Below are positions 8,335 to 17,010 of a stretch of 64,000 nucleotides of DNA, in pieces. The position numbers and the translations under genes were made by a program. The stretch spans positions 682,001 to 746,000 of the forward strand of contig CCNA01000034.1 of NCBI GenBank assembly GCA_000824805.1, in the 5' to 3' direction. Numbering within the stretch: the first letter of the stretch is position 1; the number at the start of each line of letters is the position of its first letter. Source of the DNA: Mesorhizobium sp. SOD10 (GTDB taxonomy: Bacteria; Pseudomonadota; Alphaproteobacteria; Rhizobiales; Rhizobiaceae). Below the pieces are notes generated by a model. The model was not told the origin of the DNA. It did not search any database and saw only the letters and a program-made list of their open reading frames with translations.

Positions 8335-8357
8335 GCGCTTGCTTTGGGAGTAGCTGA

Positions 8358-8963
8358 TTGGATTTCAGCGACATCTATCAACGGATGAAGTTCGAAGCAT
8401 ACGAAATCTCCGAGGACGAACGAGCGCAACTGACCAGTTATTTGAGATCTCCTGGGTCAATTTCTACCGCGAAATCCCACGCCGGCTTGCTAGTCTTCTG
8501 CTATTCGAGCGAGCCGGCGTCCGAGAACATAGAGTTAGCCAGGAAATTCCTTGCCAAACATGTTGAGGACTACACACGAAGCGCAGCGGTGACTGGTCTT
8601 TATCGGATTTGGAAGCTGGGAACGACCTCCGATATCGACAATCTGCTCGGCCTTGTAGCACTTTGGCCAGAGGATTCTCGGTACTCCACCTCTATTTCCG
8701 CGATCGGATGCGCATTCCTTCTCATGCATCGCCTTCAGGACCGTCGTCTCTCGCTGGCACTCAGGCAGTTGTTGGAGACGCTGCATGAAGAACTTAGACA
8801 AGATAACGAATTAGCAGTCGGCCTCTTCATTCATGCCTGTTGGTCCGCGTATGATAATTGGGCCCAAAGCAACCTGCAGCGCCGCATCCATTTCGATACG
8901 ATTGAAGAGGCGTTGTCGATCTATTGGGATCGCCAGAGATATTTCTTGGAACCAATAAACTGA
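8358..8963 (+). CDS. Unrecognised 201-residue protein coupled to radA
   Basis: No family is recognised. The start is the TTG at 8358 (MDFSDIYQRMKFEAYEIS). The protein looks all-helical, with short alternating hydrophobic segments such as SAAVTGLYRIWKLGTTSDID and AIGCAFLLMHRL that recall HEAT-like repeats seen in some immunity proteins; no catalytic motif is seen. Base composition is clearly more AT-rich, and codon choice less GC-ending, than in dnaB and radA on either side, which suggests recent acquisition. Its TGA stop overlaps the radA ATG by one base (TGATG), so radA translation may depend on it. In several Rhizobiales, as I recall, alanine racemase occupies this slot. Confidence 0.75.
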   Translation: MDFSDIYQRMKFEAYEISEDERAQLTSYLRSPGSISTAKSHAGLLVFCYSSEPASENIELARKFLAKHVEDYTRSAAVTGLYRIWKLGTTSDIDNLLGLVALWPEDSRYSTSISAIGCAFLLMHRLQDRRLSLALRQLLETLHEELRQDNELAVGLFIHACWSAYDNWAQSNLQRRIHFDTIEEALSIYWDRQRYFLEPIN

Positions 8964-10366
8964 TGGCCAAGTCCCGCGTTCAGTTCATCTGCCAGAATTG
9001 CGGCTCGGTGCATCAGCGCTGGGCCGGCAAGTGCGATGCCTGCGGCGAGTGGAACACGCTGGTCGAGGAAGGCACGTCCGGCGGCATCGGCTCGGGGCCG
9101 GCCAACACGCGCAACGCCCGCAAGGGCCGCGCCGTGGTGCTCACCAGTCTCGCCGGCGACATCGAGGACGCGCCGCGCATCGTTTCGGGCATCGGCGAGC
9201 TCGACCGCGCTACCGGCGGCGGTTTCGTGCGCGGCTCCGCGCTTCTCGTCGGTGGCGATCCCGGCATCGGCAAGTCGACGCTGTTGACGCAAGCCGCCGC
9301 GGCGCTCGCCTCGAAAGGCCACCGCATCGTCTATGTCTCGGGCGAGGAAGCTGTCGCGCAGATCAGGCTGAGGGCGCAGCGCCTCGGCGTCGCCTCGACG
9401 CCGGTCGAGCTTGCCGCCGAAACCAATGTCGAGGACATCCTCGCCACCATCGCCGACGGCAGGCGGCCGGACCTCGTCATCCTTGATTCCATCCAGACGC
9501 TGTGGACCGACCTTGCCGATTCGGCGCCGGGCACCGTCACCCAAGTGCGCGCCGCCGCTCAGGCGATGATCCGCTATGCGAAATCCACAGGCGCCGCGAT
9601 CGTGCTCGTCGGTCACGTCACCAAGGAGGGCCAGATCGCGGGCCCCCGCGTAGTCGAACACATGGTCGACGGCGTGCTCTATTTCGAGGGCGAGGGCAAC
9701 CACCACTTCCGCATCCTGCGCACGGTGAAGAACCGGTTCGGCCCGACCGACGAGATCGGCGTCTTCGAAATGTCGGACAAGGGCCTGCGCGAGGTCTCCA
9801 ATCCATCCGAACTGTTCCTCGGCGAACGCCACGCGAAATCGCCCGGCGCCGCGGTTTTCGCGGGCATGGAAGGCACAAGGCCTGTGCTGGTCGAGATCCA
9901 GGCGCTGGTGGCGCCCTCCTCGCTCGGCACGCCGCGCCGCGCCGTGGTCGGCTGGGACGGCGCGCGGCTGTCGATGGTGCTCGCCGTGCTCGAGGCGCAT
10001 TGCGGCGTGCGCTTCGGCCAGCATGACGTCTATCTCAACGTCGCCGGTGGCTACCGCATCTCGGAGCCGGCGGCCGATCTCGCGGTTGCCGCGGCGCTGG
10101 TTTCGTCGCTCACCGGTCTTGCCCTTCCCGCCGATTGCGTCTATTTCGGCGAAATCAGCCTATCGGGCGCCGTGAGGCCGGTCGCGCATGCGCAGCAGCG
10201 CCTCAAGGAAGCCGAAAAGCTGGGCTTTGGAAGCGCGGTGCTGCCGCTCGGCAGCGAGGAAGTTGCCGGGGGGATCGGGGCCGGCGCGTTCCAGCCCACC
10301 GAGCTTGCCGACCTTGTGGCGCGCATAGCCGGCTCACGGCGCGGCCGTGCCGACGACGAGGAGTGA
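8963..10366 (+). CDS. radA: DNA repair protein RadA/Sms
   Basis: A 467-residue RecA-like ATPase that helps process recombination intermediates. The start at 8963 is chosen because the protein then begins MAKSRVQFICQNCGS, with the C4 zinc finger at C10, C13, C24 and C27. The Walker A motif GGDPGIGKSTL is near residue 98, the RadA-specific KNRFG motif (VKNRFGPTDEIG) near residue 257, and a Lon-like C-terminal domain follows (ISLSGAVRPV). An upstream extension of the frame overlaps the preceding gene and is unlikely. The ATG overlaps the stop of the unknown gene at 8358-8963. Confidence 0.97.
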   Translation: MAKSRVQFICQNCGSVHQRWAGKCDACGEWNTLVEEGTSGGIGSGPANTRNARKGRAVVLTSLAGDIEDAPRIVSGIGELDRATGGGFVRGSALLVGGDPGIGKSTLLTQAAAALASKGHRIVYVSGEEAVAQIRLRAQRLGVASTPVELAAETNVEDILATIADGRRPDLVILDSIQTLWTDLADSAPGTVTQVRAAAQAMIRYAKSTGAAIVLVGHVTKEGQIAGPRVVEHMVDGVLYFEGEGNHHFRILRTVKNRFGPTDEIGVFEMSDKGLREVSNPSELFLGERHAKSPGAAVFAGMEGTRPVLVEIQALVAPSSLGTPRRAVVGWDGARLSMVLAVLEAHCGVRFGQHDVYLNVAGGYRISEPAADLAVAAALVSSLTGLALPADCVYFGEISLSGAVRPVAHAQQRLKEAEKLGFGSAVLPLGSEEVAGGIGAGAFQPTELADLVARIAGSRRGRADDEE

Positions 10367-10408
10367 CGCGGCTCATCAAGCCGTAAGACAGGAAGTGGGG
10401 CGAGAACC

Positions 10409-11086
10409 ATGCCGATTACGCTGCTTGACGGAATCCTCGTCGGCTTCACCCTGGTCTCAGCGATGCTCGCCATGGTGCGCGGCTTCTCCCGCGAAGTGCT
10501 GTCGGTGGTTTCCTGGGCAGCGGCGGCGGCGGCGGCGTTCTTCTTCTATAAGCCGGTCCTGCCCTACGTTCAGCCCTATATCGACAACGACAAGATCGCG
10601 ATGGCGGCCTCCGCCGGCATCGTCTTCCTCATCGCGCTGATCGTCGTCTCCGTCATCACCATGAAGCTCGCCGACTGGATCATCGATTCGCGCATCGGCG
10701 CGCTCGACCGGACGCTCGGCTTTCTCTATGGCGCGGCGCGCGGCATCCTGGTGGTCGCGGTGGCGCTTTTGTTCTTCAACTGGCTGGCCGGCGCCAAGGC
10801 GCCCGCCTGGGTCGCCAACGCCAAGTCGCGGCCGCTGCTGGAGACGATCGGCGCCAAGCTCGAAAGCGTGCTGCCCGAGAACACCGAGGAACTGGTCAAC
10901 AAATACACGCGTAAGGGCACGCCGCAGGCCGGCGCGCCGGCCACCACCGATCAGCCCGCGGCCGAGCCGCCGGCCGCCGGTGACGACAACGCGCCGGCGC
11001 CCGACGACAGCGAGGGCGAGGCGCCTGCCGACAACGAACCGGCTCCGGCGCCTGCCCCGGCTCCCGCTCCGGCGCCGGCAAATTGA
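10409..11086 (+). CDS. cvpA: CvpA family membrane protein
   Basis: A 225-residue inner-membrane protein of the CvpA family (colicin V production factor in E. coli). Four hydrophobic segments fill the first 130 residues (for example LVSAMLAMVRGFSREVLSVV and FLYGAARGILVVAVALLFF). The last 55 residues form a disordered acidic, Pro/Ala-rich tail that ends in PAPAPAPAPAPAPAN. The cvpA-purF order is conserved across many bacteria. The molecular function is still unclear. Confidence 0.92.
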   Translation: MPITLLDGILVGFTLVSAMLAMVRGFSREVLSVVSWAAAAAAAFFFYKPVLPYVQPYIDNDKIAMAASAGIVFLIALIVVSVITMKLADWIIDSRIGALDRTLGFLYGAARGILVVAVALLFFNWLAGAKAPAWVANAKSRPLLETIGAKLESVLPENTEELVNKYTRKGTPQAGAPATTDQPAAEPPAAGDDNAPAPDDSEGEAPADNEPAPAPAPAPAPAPAN

Positions 11087-11091
11087 ACTCC

Positions 11092-11113
11092 AGGCCAGCC
11101 ATAGCGCTGGCCT
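11092..11113 (+). promoter_or_regulatory. Hairpin between cvpA and purF
   Basis: An 8-bp stem (aggccagc / gctggcct) with a six-base loop, a few bases after the cvpA stop and about 90 bases before purF. It lacks a T-run, so it may be a weak terminator or a leader structure rather than a full terminator. Confidence 0.4.
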
Positions 11114-11200
11114 GAGGCATTTTGTGAATGCCCGACGAGGCGCGTTGCGTTCCGCGAGAGATCGCCTTATATGGCGGCTTTAGCGGAGCTTGAGCACCAG

Positions 11201-12682
11201 ATGGCAGACTCAACGGCAGACGAAGGCAAAGTCCTTTCCGCCGAGGCCGACGACCATTTCCATGACGAATGCGGTGTGTTCGGCATTTTCGGCCGGCAGG
11301 ACGCGGCGGCCATCGTCACACTCGGCCTTCACGCCTTGCAGCATCGCGGCCAGGAAGCGGCCGGCATCGTCTCCTATGACGGCACGCAGTTCCATGTCGA
11401 GCGCCATGTCGGCCTGATCGGCGACACCTTCACCAAGCAGCACGTGCTGGACCGCTTGCCGGGCAACCGCGCCATCGGCCATACGCGCTATGCCACCACC
11501 GGCGGCGCCGGCATCCGCAACATCCAGCCCTTCTTCGCCGAGCTCGCCGAGGGCGGTCTGGCGGTGGCCCACAACGGCAACCTCACCAACGCGCTCACCG
11601 TGCAGCGCGTGCTGCAGAAGCAGGGCTCGATCTTCTCCTCGACTTCCGACACCGAGACGCTGCTGCACCTGGTCGCGACCAGCAAGGAGCGCGATTTGAA
11701 TTCGCGTTTCATCGACGCGGTGCGCCAGGTGGAGGGCGCCTTCTCGCTAGTGGCGATGACGGCCAAGAAGATGATCGGCTGCCGCGATCCGCTGGGCATC
11801 CGACCGCTGGTGCTGGGCGATCTCGACGGCGCCTGGATTCTCGCCTCCGAGACCTGCGCGCTCGACATCATCGGCGCCCGCTTCGTGCGCGACATCAAGC
11901 CCGGCGAGATGGTGGTGATCACCTCCAAGGGCATCGAGAGCATCTTTCCGTTCGAGCCGCAGAAGACGCGTTTCTGCATCTTCGAATATGTCTATTTCGC
12001 GCGGCCGGATTCGTCGGTCGAAGGCCGCAATGTCTATGATGTGAGGAAGCGCATCGGCGCCGAGCTCGCGCAGGAGAATCCGGTCGAGGCCGACATCGTC
12101 GTGCCGGTGCCGGATTCCGGCACGCCGGCCGCGATCGGCTTCTCACAGGCCGCCGGCATTCCCTTCGAGCTCGGCATCATCCGCAACCACTATGTCGGCC
12201 GCACCTTCATCCAGCCGGGCGATTCCATTCGCCACATGGGCGTCAAGCTGAAGCACAACGCCAACCGTCGCATGATCGAGGGCAAGCGCGTGGTGCTGGT
12301 CGACGATTCGATCGTGCGCGGCACCACCAGCCAGAAGATCGTGCAGATGGTGCGCGACGCCGGCGCGAAGGAAGTGCATATGCGCATCGCCTCGCCGCCG
12401 ACCAGCGCGTCCTGCTTCTACGGCGTCGACACGCCGGAGAAGTCGAAGCTCCTGGCCTCGCGCATGTCGGTCGAGGAGATGGCGGAATTCATCCGCGTCG
12501 ATTCGCTCGGTTTTCTCTCGATCGACGGACTCTACCGCGCCGTCGGCGAAGCGCGCCGCGACAACGACCAGCCGCAATTCTGCGACGCCTGCTTCACCGG
12601 ACAGTACCCCACCCGCCTGCTCGACTTCGAAGGGCACGACAACGTCCGCACGCTGTCGCTGCTGGCGAGCGGCGGGTCGTAA
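11201..12682 (+). CDS. purF: Amidophosphoribosyltransferase
   Basis: A 493-residue enzyme that makes 5-phosphoribosylamine from PRPP and glutamine, the first step of purine synthesis. The glutaminase nucleophile is Cys24 (HFHDECGVFGIFG), exposed after propeptide removal. Other glutaminase motifs are GHTRYATTGG and NGNLTNA. The PRPP-binding loop is VVLVDDSIVRGTTS near residue 365. An in-frame ATG at 11171 would add ten residues and has its own weak purine stretch; 11201 gives the usual short propeptide. It lies downstream of cvpA as in many genomes. Confidence 0.96.
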   Translation: MADSTADEGKVLSAEADDHFHDECGVFGIFGRQDAAAIVTLGLHALQHRGQEAAGIVSYDGTQFHVERHVGLIGDTFTKQHVLDRLPGNRAIGHTRYATTGGAGIRNIQPFFAELAEGGLAVAHNGNLTNALTVQRVLQKQGSIFSSTSDTETLLHLVATSKERDLNSRFIDAVRQVEGAFSLVAMTAKKMIGCRDPLGIRPLVLGDLDGAWILASETCALDIIGARFVRDIKPGEMVVITSKGIESIFPFEPQKTRFCIFEYVYFARPDSSVEGRNVYDVRKRIGAELAQENPVEADIVVPVPDSGTPAAIGFSQAAGIPFELGIIRNHYVGRTFIQPGDSIRHMGVKLKHNANRRMIEGKRVVLVDDSIVRGTTSQKIVQMVRDAGAKEVHMRIASPPTSASCFYGVDTPEKSKLLASRMSVEEMAEFIRVDSLGFLSIDGLYRAVGEARRDNDQPQFCDACFTGQYPTRLLDFEGHDNVRTLSLLASGGS

Positions 12683-12696
12683 GCCGCAATATTTAT

Positions 12697-12752
12697 TTTG
12701 ACGCAATTCCGGACGGAAAACCGCTAGACACTTTTCCTGGAATTGCTCCAGC
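12697..12752. repeat. Rhizobial-type palindromic intergenic repeat, second type
   Basis: An imperfect palindrome with ends tgacgcaattcc and ggaattgctcca around a core resembling ggacggaaaaccgctagacacttttcc. Both ends share the caattcc/ggaattg word. It fills most of the gap between purF and the SDR gene. A shorter related piece (aacgcaattccagacgcaaaagcgttgcg) occurs at 51570-51599. Confidence 0.7.
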
Positions 12753-12768
12753 TCACGGACATTCTCGC

Positions 12769-13512
12769 ATGACCCTCGACCTCTCCGGCCGCGTGGCGGT
12801 CGTCACCGGCGCCTCGCGCGGCATCGGCTATTTCATCGCCAGGGAGCTGGCGGCGGCCGGCGCGCATGTCATCGCGGTGGCGCGGACGGTGGGCGGGCTG
12901 GAGGAGCTCGATGACCAGATCAAGGCCGATGGCCACGGTCAGGCGACGCTGGTGCCGCTCGACCTGACCGACATGGCCGGCATCGACCGTTTGGGCGGCG
13001 CAATCCACGAGCGCTGGGGCAAGCTTGATATTCTGGTTGCCAATGCCGGCGTGCTGGGTGTCATCTCGCCGATCGGCCATGTCGAGGCCAAGACCTTCGA
13101 GAAGGTGATGACCGTCAACGTCACCTCGACCTGGCGGCTGATCCGCTCGGTCGACCCGCTGCTCAGGCTCTCCGACGCCGGCCGCGCCATCATCCTCTCC
13201 TCCAACGCGGCGCATTCGGCGCGCGCCTTCTGGGCGCCTTATGCCGCTTCCAAGGCGGCGGTCGAAACGATGATGCGGTCCTGGGCGCATGAGACCGAGA
13301 GCCTGCCGCTGAGGGTGAACGCCGCCGACCCCGGCGCTACTCGGACCGCGATGCGCGCGCAGGCCATGCCCGGCGAGGATCCGGAGACGCTGCCGCATCC
13401 GTCCGAGATCGCCAGGCGCATCGTGCCGCTGGCGAGCCCGGAGTTGAAGGAGACGGGCCTGATCTTCCAGGCCAAGCACAACCGCTTCGTCGCCTACCGG
13501 CAGCCGGAATAA
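12769..13512 (+). CDS. SDR family oxidoreductase
   Basis: A 247-residue short-chain dehydrogenase/reductase. The Rossmann glycine motif is VTGASRGIGYFIA at about residues 12-24, NAG is at about residue 87, the catalytic Ser region is IILSSNAAHS, and the YxxxK motif is YAASKAAVE near residue 158. The substrate cannot be told from sequence. The C-terminal phrase HNRFVAYRQPE is not a standard coenzyme signature. It stands alone between purF and a secreted protein gene, with a palindromic repeat in its upstream region. Confidence 0.88.
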   Translation: MTLDLSGRVAVVTGASRGIGYFIARELAAAGAHVIAVARTVGGLEELDDQIKADGHGQATLVPLDLTDMAGIDRLGGAIHERWGKLDILVANAGVLGVISPIGHVEAKTFEKVMTVNVTSTWRLIRSVDPLLRLSDAGRAIILSSNAAHSARAFWAPYAASKAAVETMMRSWAHETESLPLRVNAADPGATRTAMRAQAMPGEDPETLPHPSEIARRIVPLASPELKETGLIFQAKHNRFVAYRQPE

Positions 13513-13588
13513 AAGAAGCTCAGACCGGATTAAACCGGACTCCGGCAACGTTCGTCGAATGCAAAGCATTCGAAACCGGAGGACCGAC

Positions 13589-14230
13589 ATGCGTAGACTT
13601 CTTCTCGTTGCCGCCACCGCCATTGCCGCGGCACTCGCCGCCTCTGCCGGCGTAGCCCTCTCGCAAGACAAGACCATGACCTTCTTCGTCACCAGCGTTG
13701 GCTCCGGCAAGGGCGCCGATCTTGGCGGCCTGAAAGGCGCCGATGCCCACTGCGCGTCGCTCGCGGAAGCGGCCGGCGTCACCGGCAAGACCTGGCATGC
13801 CTATCTTTCCTCCAGCGCCGAAGATGCGCGCGACCGCATCGGCAAGGGTCCCTGGTTCAACGCCAAAGGCGAGAAGATCGCGGACGATGTCGCCTCGCTG
13901 CACAGCGATGCGAACGGCATCACCAAGCAGACGGCGCTGACCGAAAAGGGCGAGATGATCAACGGCCGCGGCGATACGCCGAACCGGCACGATGTGCTGA
14001 CCGGCTCCAAGCCCGACGGCACCAGGATCGCCGACCAGACCTGCGGCGACTGGACGATGAGCGGCGCCGAAGGTGCCGCCATGATGGGCCATCACGACCG
14101 CACCGGGCTCGACGATTCGGCAGCGGCGAAGTCCTGGAATTCCTCGCATGCGTCGCGCGGCGGCTGCAGCCAGGAGGCGCTCAAGGGCACCGGCGGCGAC
14201 GGCCTGTTCTACTGCTTCGCGGTCGAGTGA
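13589..14230 (+). CDS. Secreted protein with a lectin/endostatin-like domain
   Basis: A 213-residue exported protein. The start at 13589 is chosen because it gives a classical signal peptide (MRRLLLVAATAIAAALAASAGVALSQ) and has ggagga about eight bases upstream. The mature part has the pattern GSGKGADLGGLKGADAHC, RIGKGPWFNAKG and the C-terminal GGDGLFYCFAVE, with cysteines that could pair. This resembles small bacterial proteins related to the collagen XV/XVIII endostatin or C-type lectin fold; I recall that similarity but cannot confirm it. Function unknown, probably periplasmic. Confidence 0.7.
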   Translation: MRRLLLVAATAIAAALAASAGVALSQDKTMTFFVTSVGSGKGADLGGLKGADAHCASLAEAAGVTGKTWHAYLSSSAEDARDRIGKGPWFNAKGEKIADDVASLHSDANGITKQTALTEKGEMINGRGDTPNRHDVLTGSKPDGTRIADQTCGDWTMSGAEGAAMMGHHDRTGLDDSAAAKSWNSSHASRGGCSQEALKGTGGDGLFYCFAVE

Positions 14231-14367
14231 GCCCGAAGCCCCATCGGTCCATTCACGGGTCTGTGAACGGGGCGGCGAAAGCGTGTGCCGCCGCCCTGCT
14301 TTCGCGATCCCCAGGGAGTTGCTAGGATCGATCCGACTCCGACATTCGAGCAAAGCGAGGAATTCCC

Positions 14368-14592
14368 ATGGCCGCCTCTCCCAGCGTAGCGTTGGTCTGG
14401 TATCTGGTGATCGCCGGCCCGCAAGGCGGCATGGTGGTGCTGCCCAGCACCTTCGACACCCGCGAGCAGTGCACCAACGCCATCACCGAATATCAGAAGC
14501 AGCCGACGCCGCAGGGCTGGGCCGTGCAGTGCGTGCCGAGCGCCTCGCCCTTCACCGACGAAGGAGACGCTGAGGAGCCCTCTGCGCAGTAG
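14368..14592 (+). CDS. Small secreted hypothetical protein
   Basis: A 74-residue protein starting at 14368 with gcgagga about nine bases upstream. It has a hydrophobic N-terminus (SVALVWYLVIAG), then REQCTNAITEYQKQ and WAVQCVPS, so two cysteines could form a disulfide in the periplasm. The tail is acidic. No function is recognised; small proteins with this Cys-helix-Cys layout are common in Rhizobiales. The preceding 137 bases hold no other feature. Confidence 0.65.
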   Translation: MAASPSVALVWYLVIAGPQGGMVVLPSTFDTREQCTNAITEYQKQPTPQGWAVQCVPSASPFTDEGDAEEPSAQ

Positions 14593-14621
14593 CGCCACTG
14601 CCTCCCTCCTTGAGGGGGAGA

Positions 14622-15125
14622 TCAGTTGGCGCTCACACTCAACGCCGGCTTGTTGTTGATCGTCTGGAAGACCACGCAGTAGCGCTCGGTGAGCTTCATG
14701 AGCGAATCGATGCGCGCTTGCGGTTCATCGGTGTCGAGGTCGAATTTCAGCCTTATCTCGCGAAAGCCGACCGGCGCATCCCGGGCGACGCCGAGCGTGC
14801 CGCGAAAATCGAGGTCGCCCTCGGCCTCGACGGTGGCATTGCCGAGCTTGAACTCCAGCGCCGTCGCCACCGCTTTCAACGTCACGCCGGCGCAAGCGAC
14901 CAGGGCTTCCAGCAGCATGTCGCCCGAGCAGAGCTCGAGGCCCGAACCGCCGGTGGCCGGATGAAGCCCGGCAACCGCAAGCGCCCTTCCCGTCTCCACC
15001 TTGCAGGCGATCGACTGGTCGTCGAGCGTGCCGCGGGCGCTCAGCGTGATCAGCGCCCTGGCGGCGTCCTCGCGATAAGCGTCCTTCAGCGGAGCCTGCA
15101 TGGCCTTGAGTGCAGTTGCATCCAT
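14622..15125 (-). CDS. OsmC family protein
   Basis: A 167-residue protein of the OsmC/Ohr superfamily, thiol peroxidases that remove organic hydroperoxides. The N-terminal helix MDATALKAMQAPLKDAYRED is followed by a beta domain, and the conserved block CSGDMLLEALVACAGVTLKAV at about residues 75-95 contains a Cys near the start of the core helix and another in VACAG. The C-terminal block ERYCVVFQTI supplies the family's second Cys region. The frame stays open far upstream antisense to the S10 gene; the ATG at 15125 is the sensible start. Confidence 0.85.
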   Translation of the reverse strand: MDATALKAMQAPLKDAYREDAARALITLSARGTLDDQSIACKVETGRALAVAGLHPATGGSGLELCSGDMLLEALVACAGVTLKAVATALEFKLGNATVEAEGDLDFRGTLGVARDAPVGFREIRLKFDLDTDEPQARIDSLMKLTERYCVVFQTINNKPALSVSAN

Positions 15126-15201
15126 TTGGTGTCCTTCCGATGCGTCTTTGACGGTAGATAGCACATAATTCGAGCTTGGGTTCCTCGCCCCATGAAATGG
15201 A

Positions 15202-15287
15202 GAGAGGTGGCTCGGCGAAGCCGAGACGGAGAGGGAGCGCGCTACGAAGGCCCCCTTTCCGTCCGGTTCGCGGACACCTCTCGGGGG
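15202..15287. repeat. Inverted pair of small hairpin repeats
   Basis: A hairpin element, gaggtggctcggcgaagccg and continuing to 15231, is followed at 15252-15287 by a divergent inverted partner ending gcggacacctctc. The outer arms gagaggtg (15202-15209) and cacctctc (15275-15282) pair, so the whole stretch can fold. The first 30 bases recur identically at 52842-52871. It lies between the divergent OsmC and S10 genes. Confidence 0.75.
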
Positions 15288-15371
15288 CGAGGAACCCAAG
15301 TCTTGAGACGGCCCCTTTGACTTCCCTCGCCCCGGCCATACTTTTGCGGATGCCATCCAAGCGGAGCTCCC

Positions 15372-16868
15372 ATGCGATTCAAGCTCGTCCCCCTCGCCTT
15401 CCTGGCGCTCGCCGCCTTCGCCCAGCCAAGCTTCGCTGAAACACCGCAACGGCCGGCCCCGACCGGCGGCGTGCTGTCGCTGTTGCCGGCGCCGCAGGTG
15501 ACCGAGCATTCGATCACGCTTGGCGGGCGCAAACTGGATTACCAGGCCAAGGCCGGCACGCTGTCGCTCTTGTCCGGCAAGGGTGAGGTCACGGCCGAGA
15601 TCTTCTATGTCGCCTACACGCAGCAGTCGCCCGTCCCGGCCAAGGATCGGCCGATCACCTTCGTCTTCAACGGCGGACCCGGTGCTGCTTCGGCTTACCT
15701 GCATCTCGGCGCCATCGGACCGCGCATCGTCGAGACCACCCCCGACGGCGAGTTCCGGCGGCCGCCGCAAAAGCTTATCGACAATCCCGACAGCTGGCTC
15801 GACATGAGCGATCTCGTCTTCGTCGATCCTGTTGGCACCGGCTACAGCCGCGAAGCGCCGGGGCACGAGCCTAAGGAATTCTGGAGCGTCGACGCGGACG
15901 CCAGTTCGGTCGGCGCCTTCATCCGCCTCTATCTGGCGCAGAACGGCCGCACGGGATCGCCGCTGTTCCTCGCCGGCGAAAGCTATGGCGGCTTTCGCGC
16001 CGCGCTGCTTGCCCGCACACTGCAGGAAGATGTGGGCCTGAGCCCCAGCGGCATCGTGCTGATCTCGCCGGCGCTTGAGTTCATGCTGGTGCGGCCCGAC
16101 CAGTTCGACCAATTGCATTGGGCGCTGGAGCTGCCTTCGCTGGCGGCGACGCGGCTCAAGGGCGACGGCGTGAGCGGCGACGCGTTGCGCGACAGGCTGG
16201 CGGAGGTCGAGCGTTACGCGCTCGGCGATTACCTGACGGCGCTGAACAGCGGGCTGGAGCAAGGCGGAAAGCTCGCCAGCGGGCGCGTGTCGGAGATCAC
16301 CGGCCTGCCGCTCGAGCTTGTCCAACGCAATTTCGCCCGTCTCCCGATCGGACTTTTCGCCAAGGAATTCCAGCGCGCCACGGGCAAGGTTCTCAGCCCC
16401 TATGACGCCACCATCGGCACCGCCGACATCGCGCCGCAAAGCGCGCATGACGCCGGACCCGATCCAGTGCTCGACCGCAGCGTTCCGGTGCTGACCTCTG
16501 CCTTCGTCGCCTATGCCCGCGACGAGCTCAACTACCGCACCGATGTCAGCTACCGGCTGCTCAATGGCGAGGTCAGCCGCAACTGGGATTACGGCACGTC
16601 GGGCCAGGGTTATGCCGGCGTGATGAACGACCTGCAGCGGGCGCGTTCGCTCAACCCTGCCCTCGGCGTCGTTATCGTCAACGGCTATACCGACCTCGTC
16701 ACGCCCTATCTCGCCTCGCGCTATCTGGTGAACCAAGTTCCCTCTCTCGGCGACGCCAAGCCGATCCGCCTCGACGTCGTCGATGGCGGCCATATGATGT
16801 ATCTGCGGCCGGACGGGCGGCGCGCGCTGAAAGACGCGGCATCGGAACTCTACCAGGCGACGCAATAG
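15372..16868 (+). CDS. Serine carboxypeptidase (S10)-like secreted protein
   Basis: A 498-residue exported hydrolase. The signal peptide is MRFKLVPLAFLALAAFAQPSFAE. The S10 signatures are FVFNGGPGAASAYLHLGAIGP (oxyanion region) near residue 95, the nucleophile motif GESYGGFRA near residue 202, an Asp region VVIVNGYTDLVTPY near residue 440, and the catalytic His in DGGHMMYLRP near residue 475. These support a C-terminal exopeptidase acting in the periplasm. Length fits bacterial S10 proteins. It is monocistronic on the plus strand. Confidence 0.88.
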   Translation: MRFKLVPLAFLALAAFAQPSFAETPQRPAPTGGVLSLLPAPQVTEHSITLGGRKLDYQAKAGTLSLLSGKGEVTAEIFYVAYTQQSPVPAKDRPITFVFNGGPGAASAYLHLGAIGPRIVETTPDGEFRRPPQKLIDNPDSWLDMSDLVFVDPVGTGYSREAPGHEPKEFWSVDADASSVGAFIRLYLAQNGRTGSPLFLAGESYGGFRAALLARTLQEDVGLSPSGIVLISPALEFMLVRPDQFDQLHWALELPSLAATRLKGDGVSGDALRDRLAEVERYALGDYLTALNSGLEQGGKLASGRVSEITGLPLELVQRNFARLPIGLFAKEFQRATGKVLSPYDATIGTADIAPQSAHDAGPDPVLDRSVPVLTSAFVAYARDELNYRTDVSYRLLNGEVSRNWDYGTSGQGYAGVMNDLQRARSLNPALGVVIVNGYTDLVTPYLASRYLVNQVPSLGDAKPIRLDVVDGGHMMYLRPDGRRALKDAASELYQATQ

Positions 16869-17010
16869 GCTCCGGCAGGCACGCGGCAAAAGGCCTGCGC
16901 CAACGCAAGCGCCGCGGTGGAACAGCGCCGTGCAAGCTTTCGCCCGTATAGCTGGAGCAGCGGTCCCGACTGGGGGGCGGAACCGCTTCACGCAAGCACG
17001 CTGAAACCGC

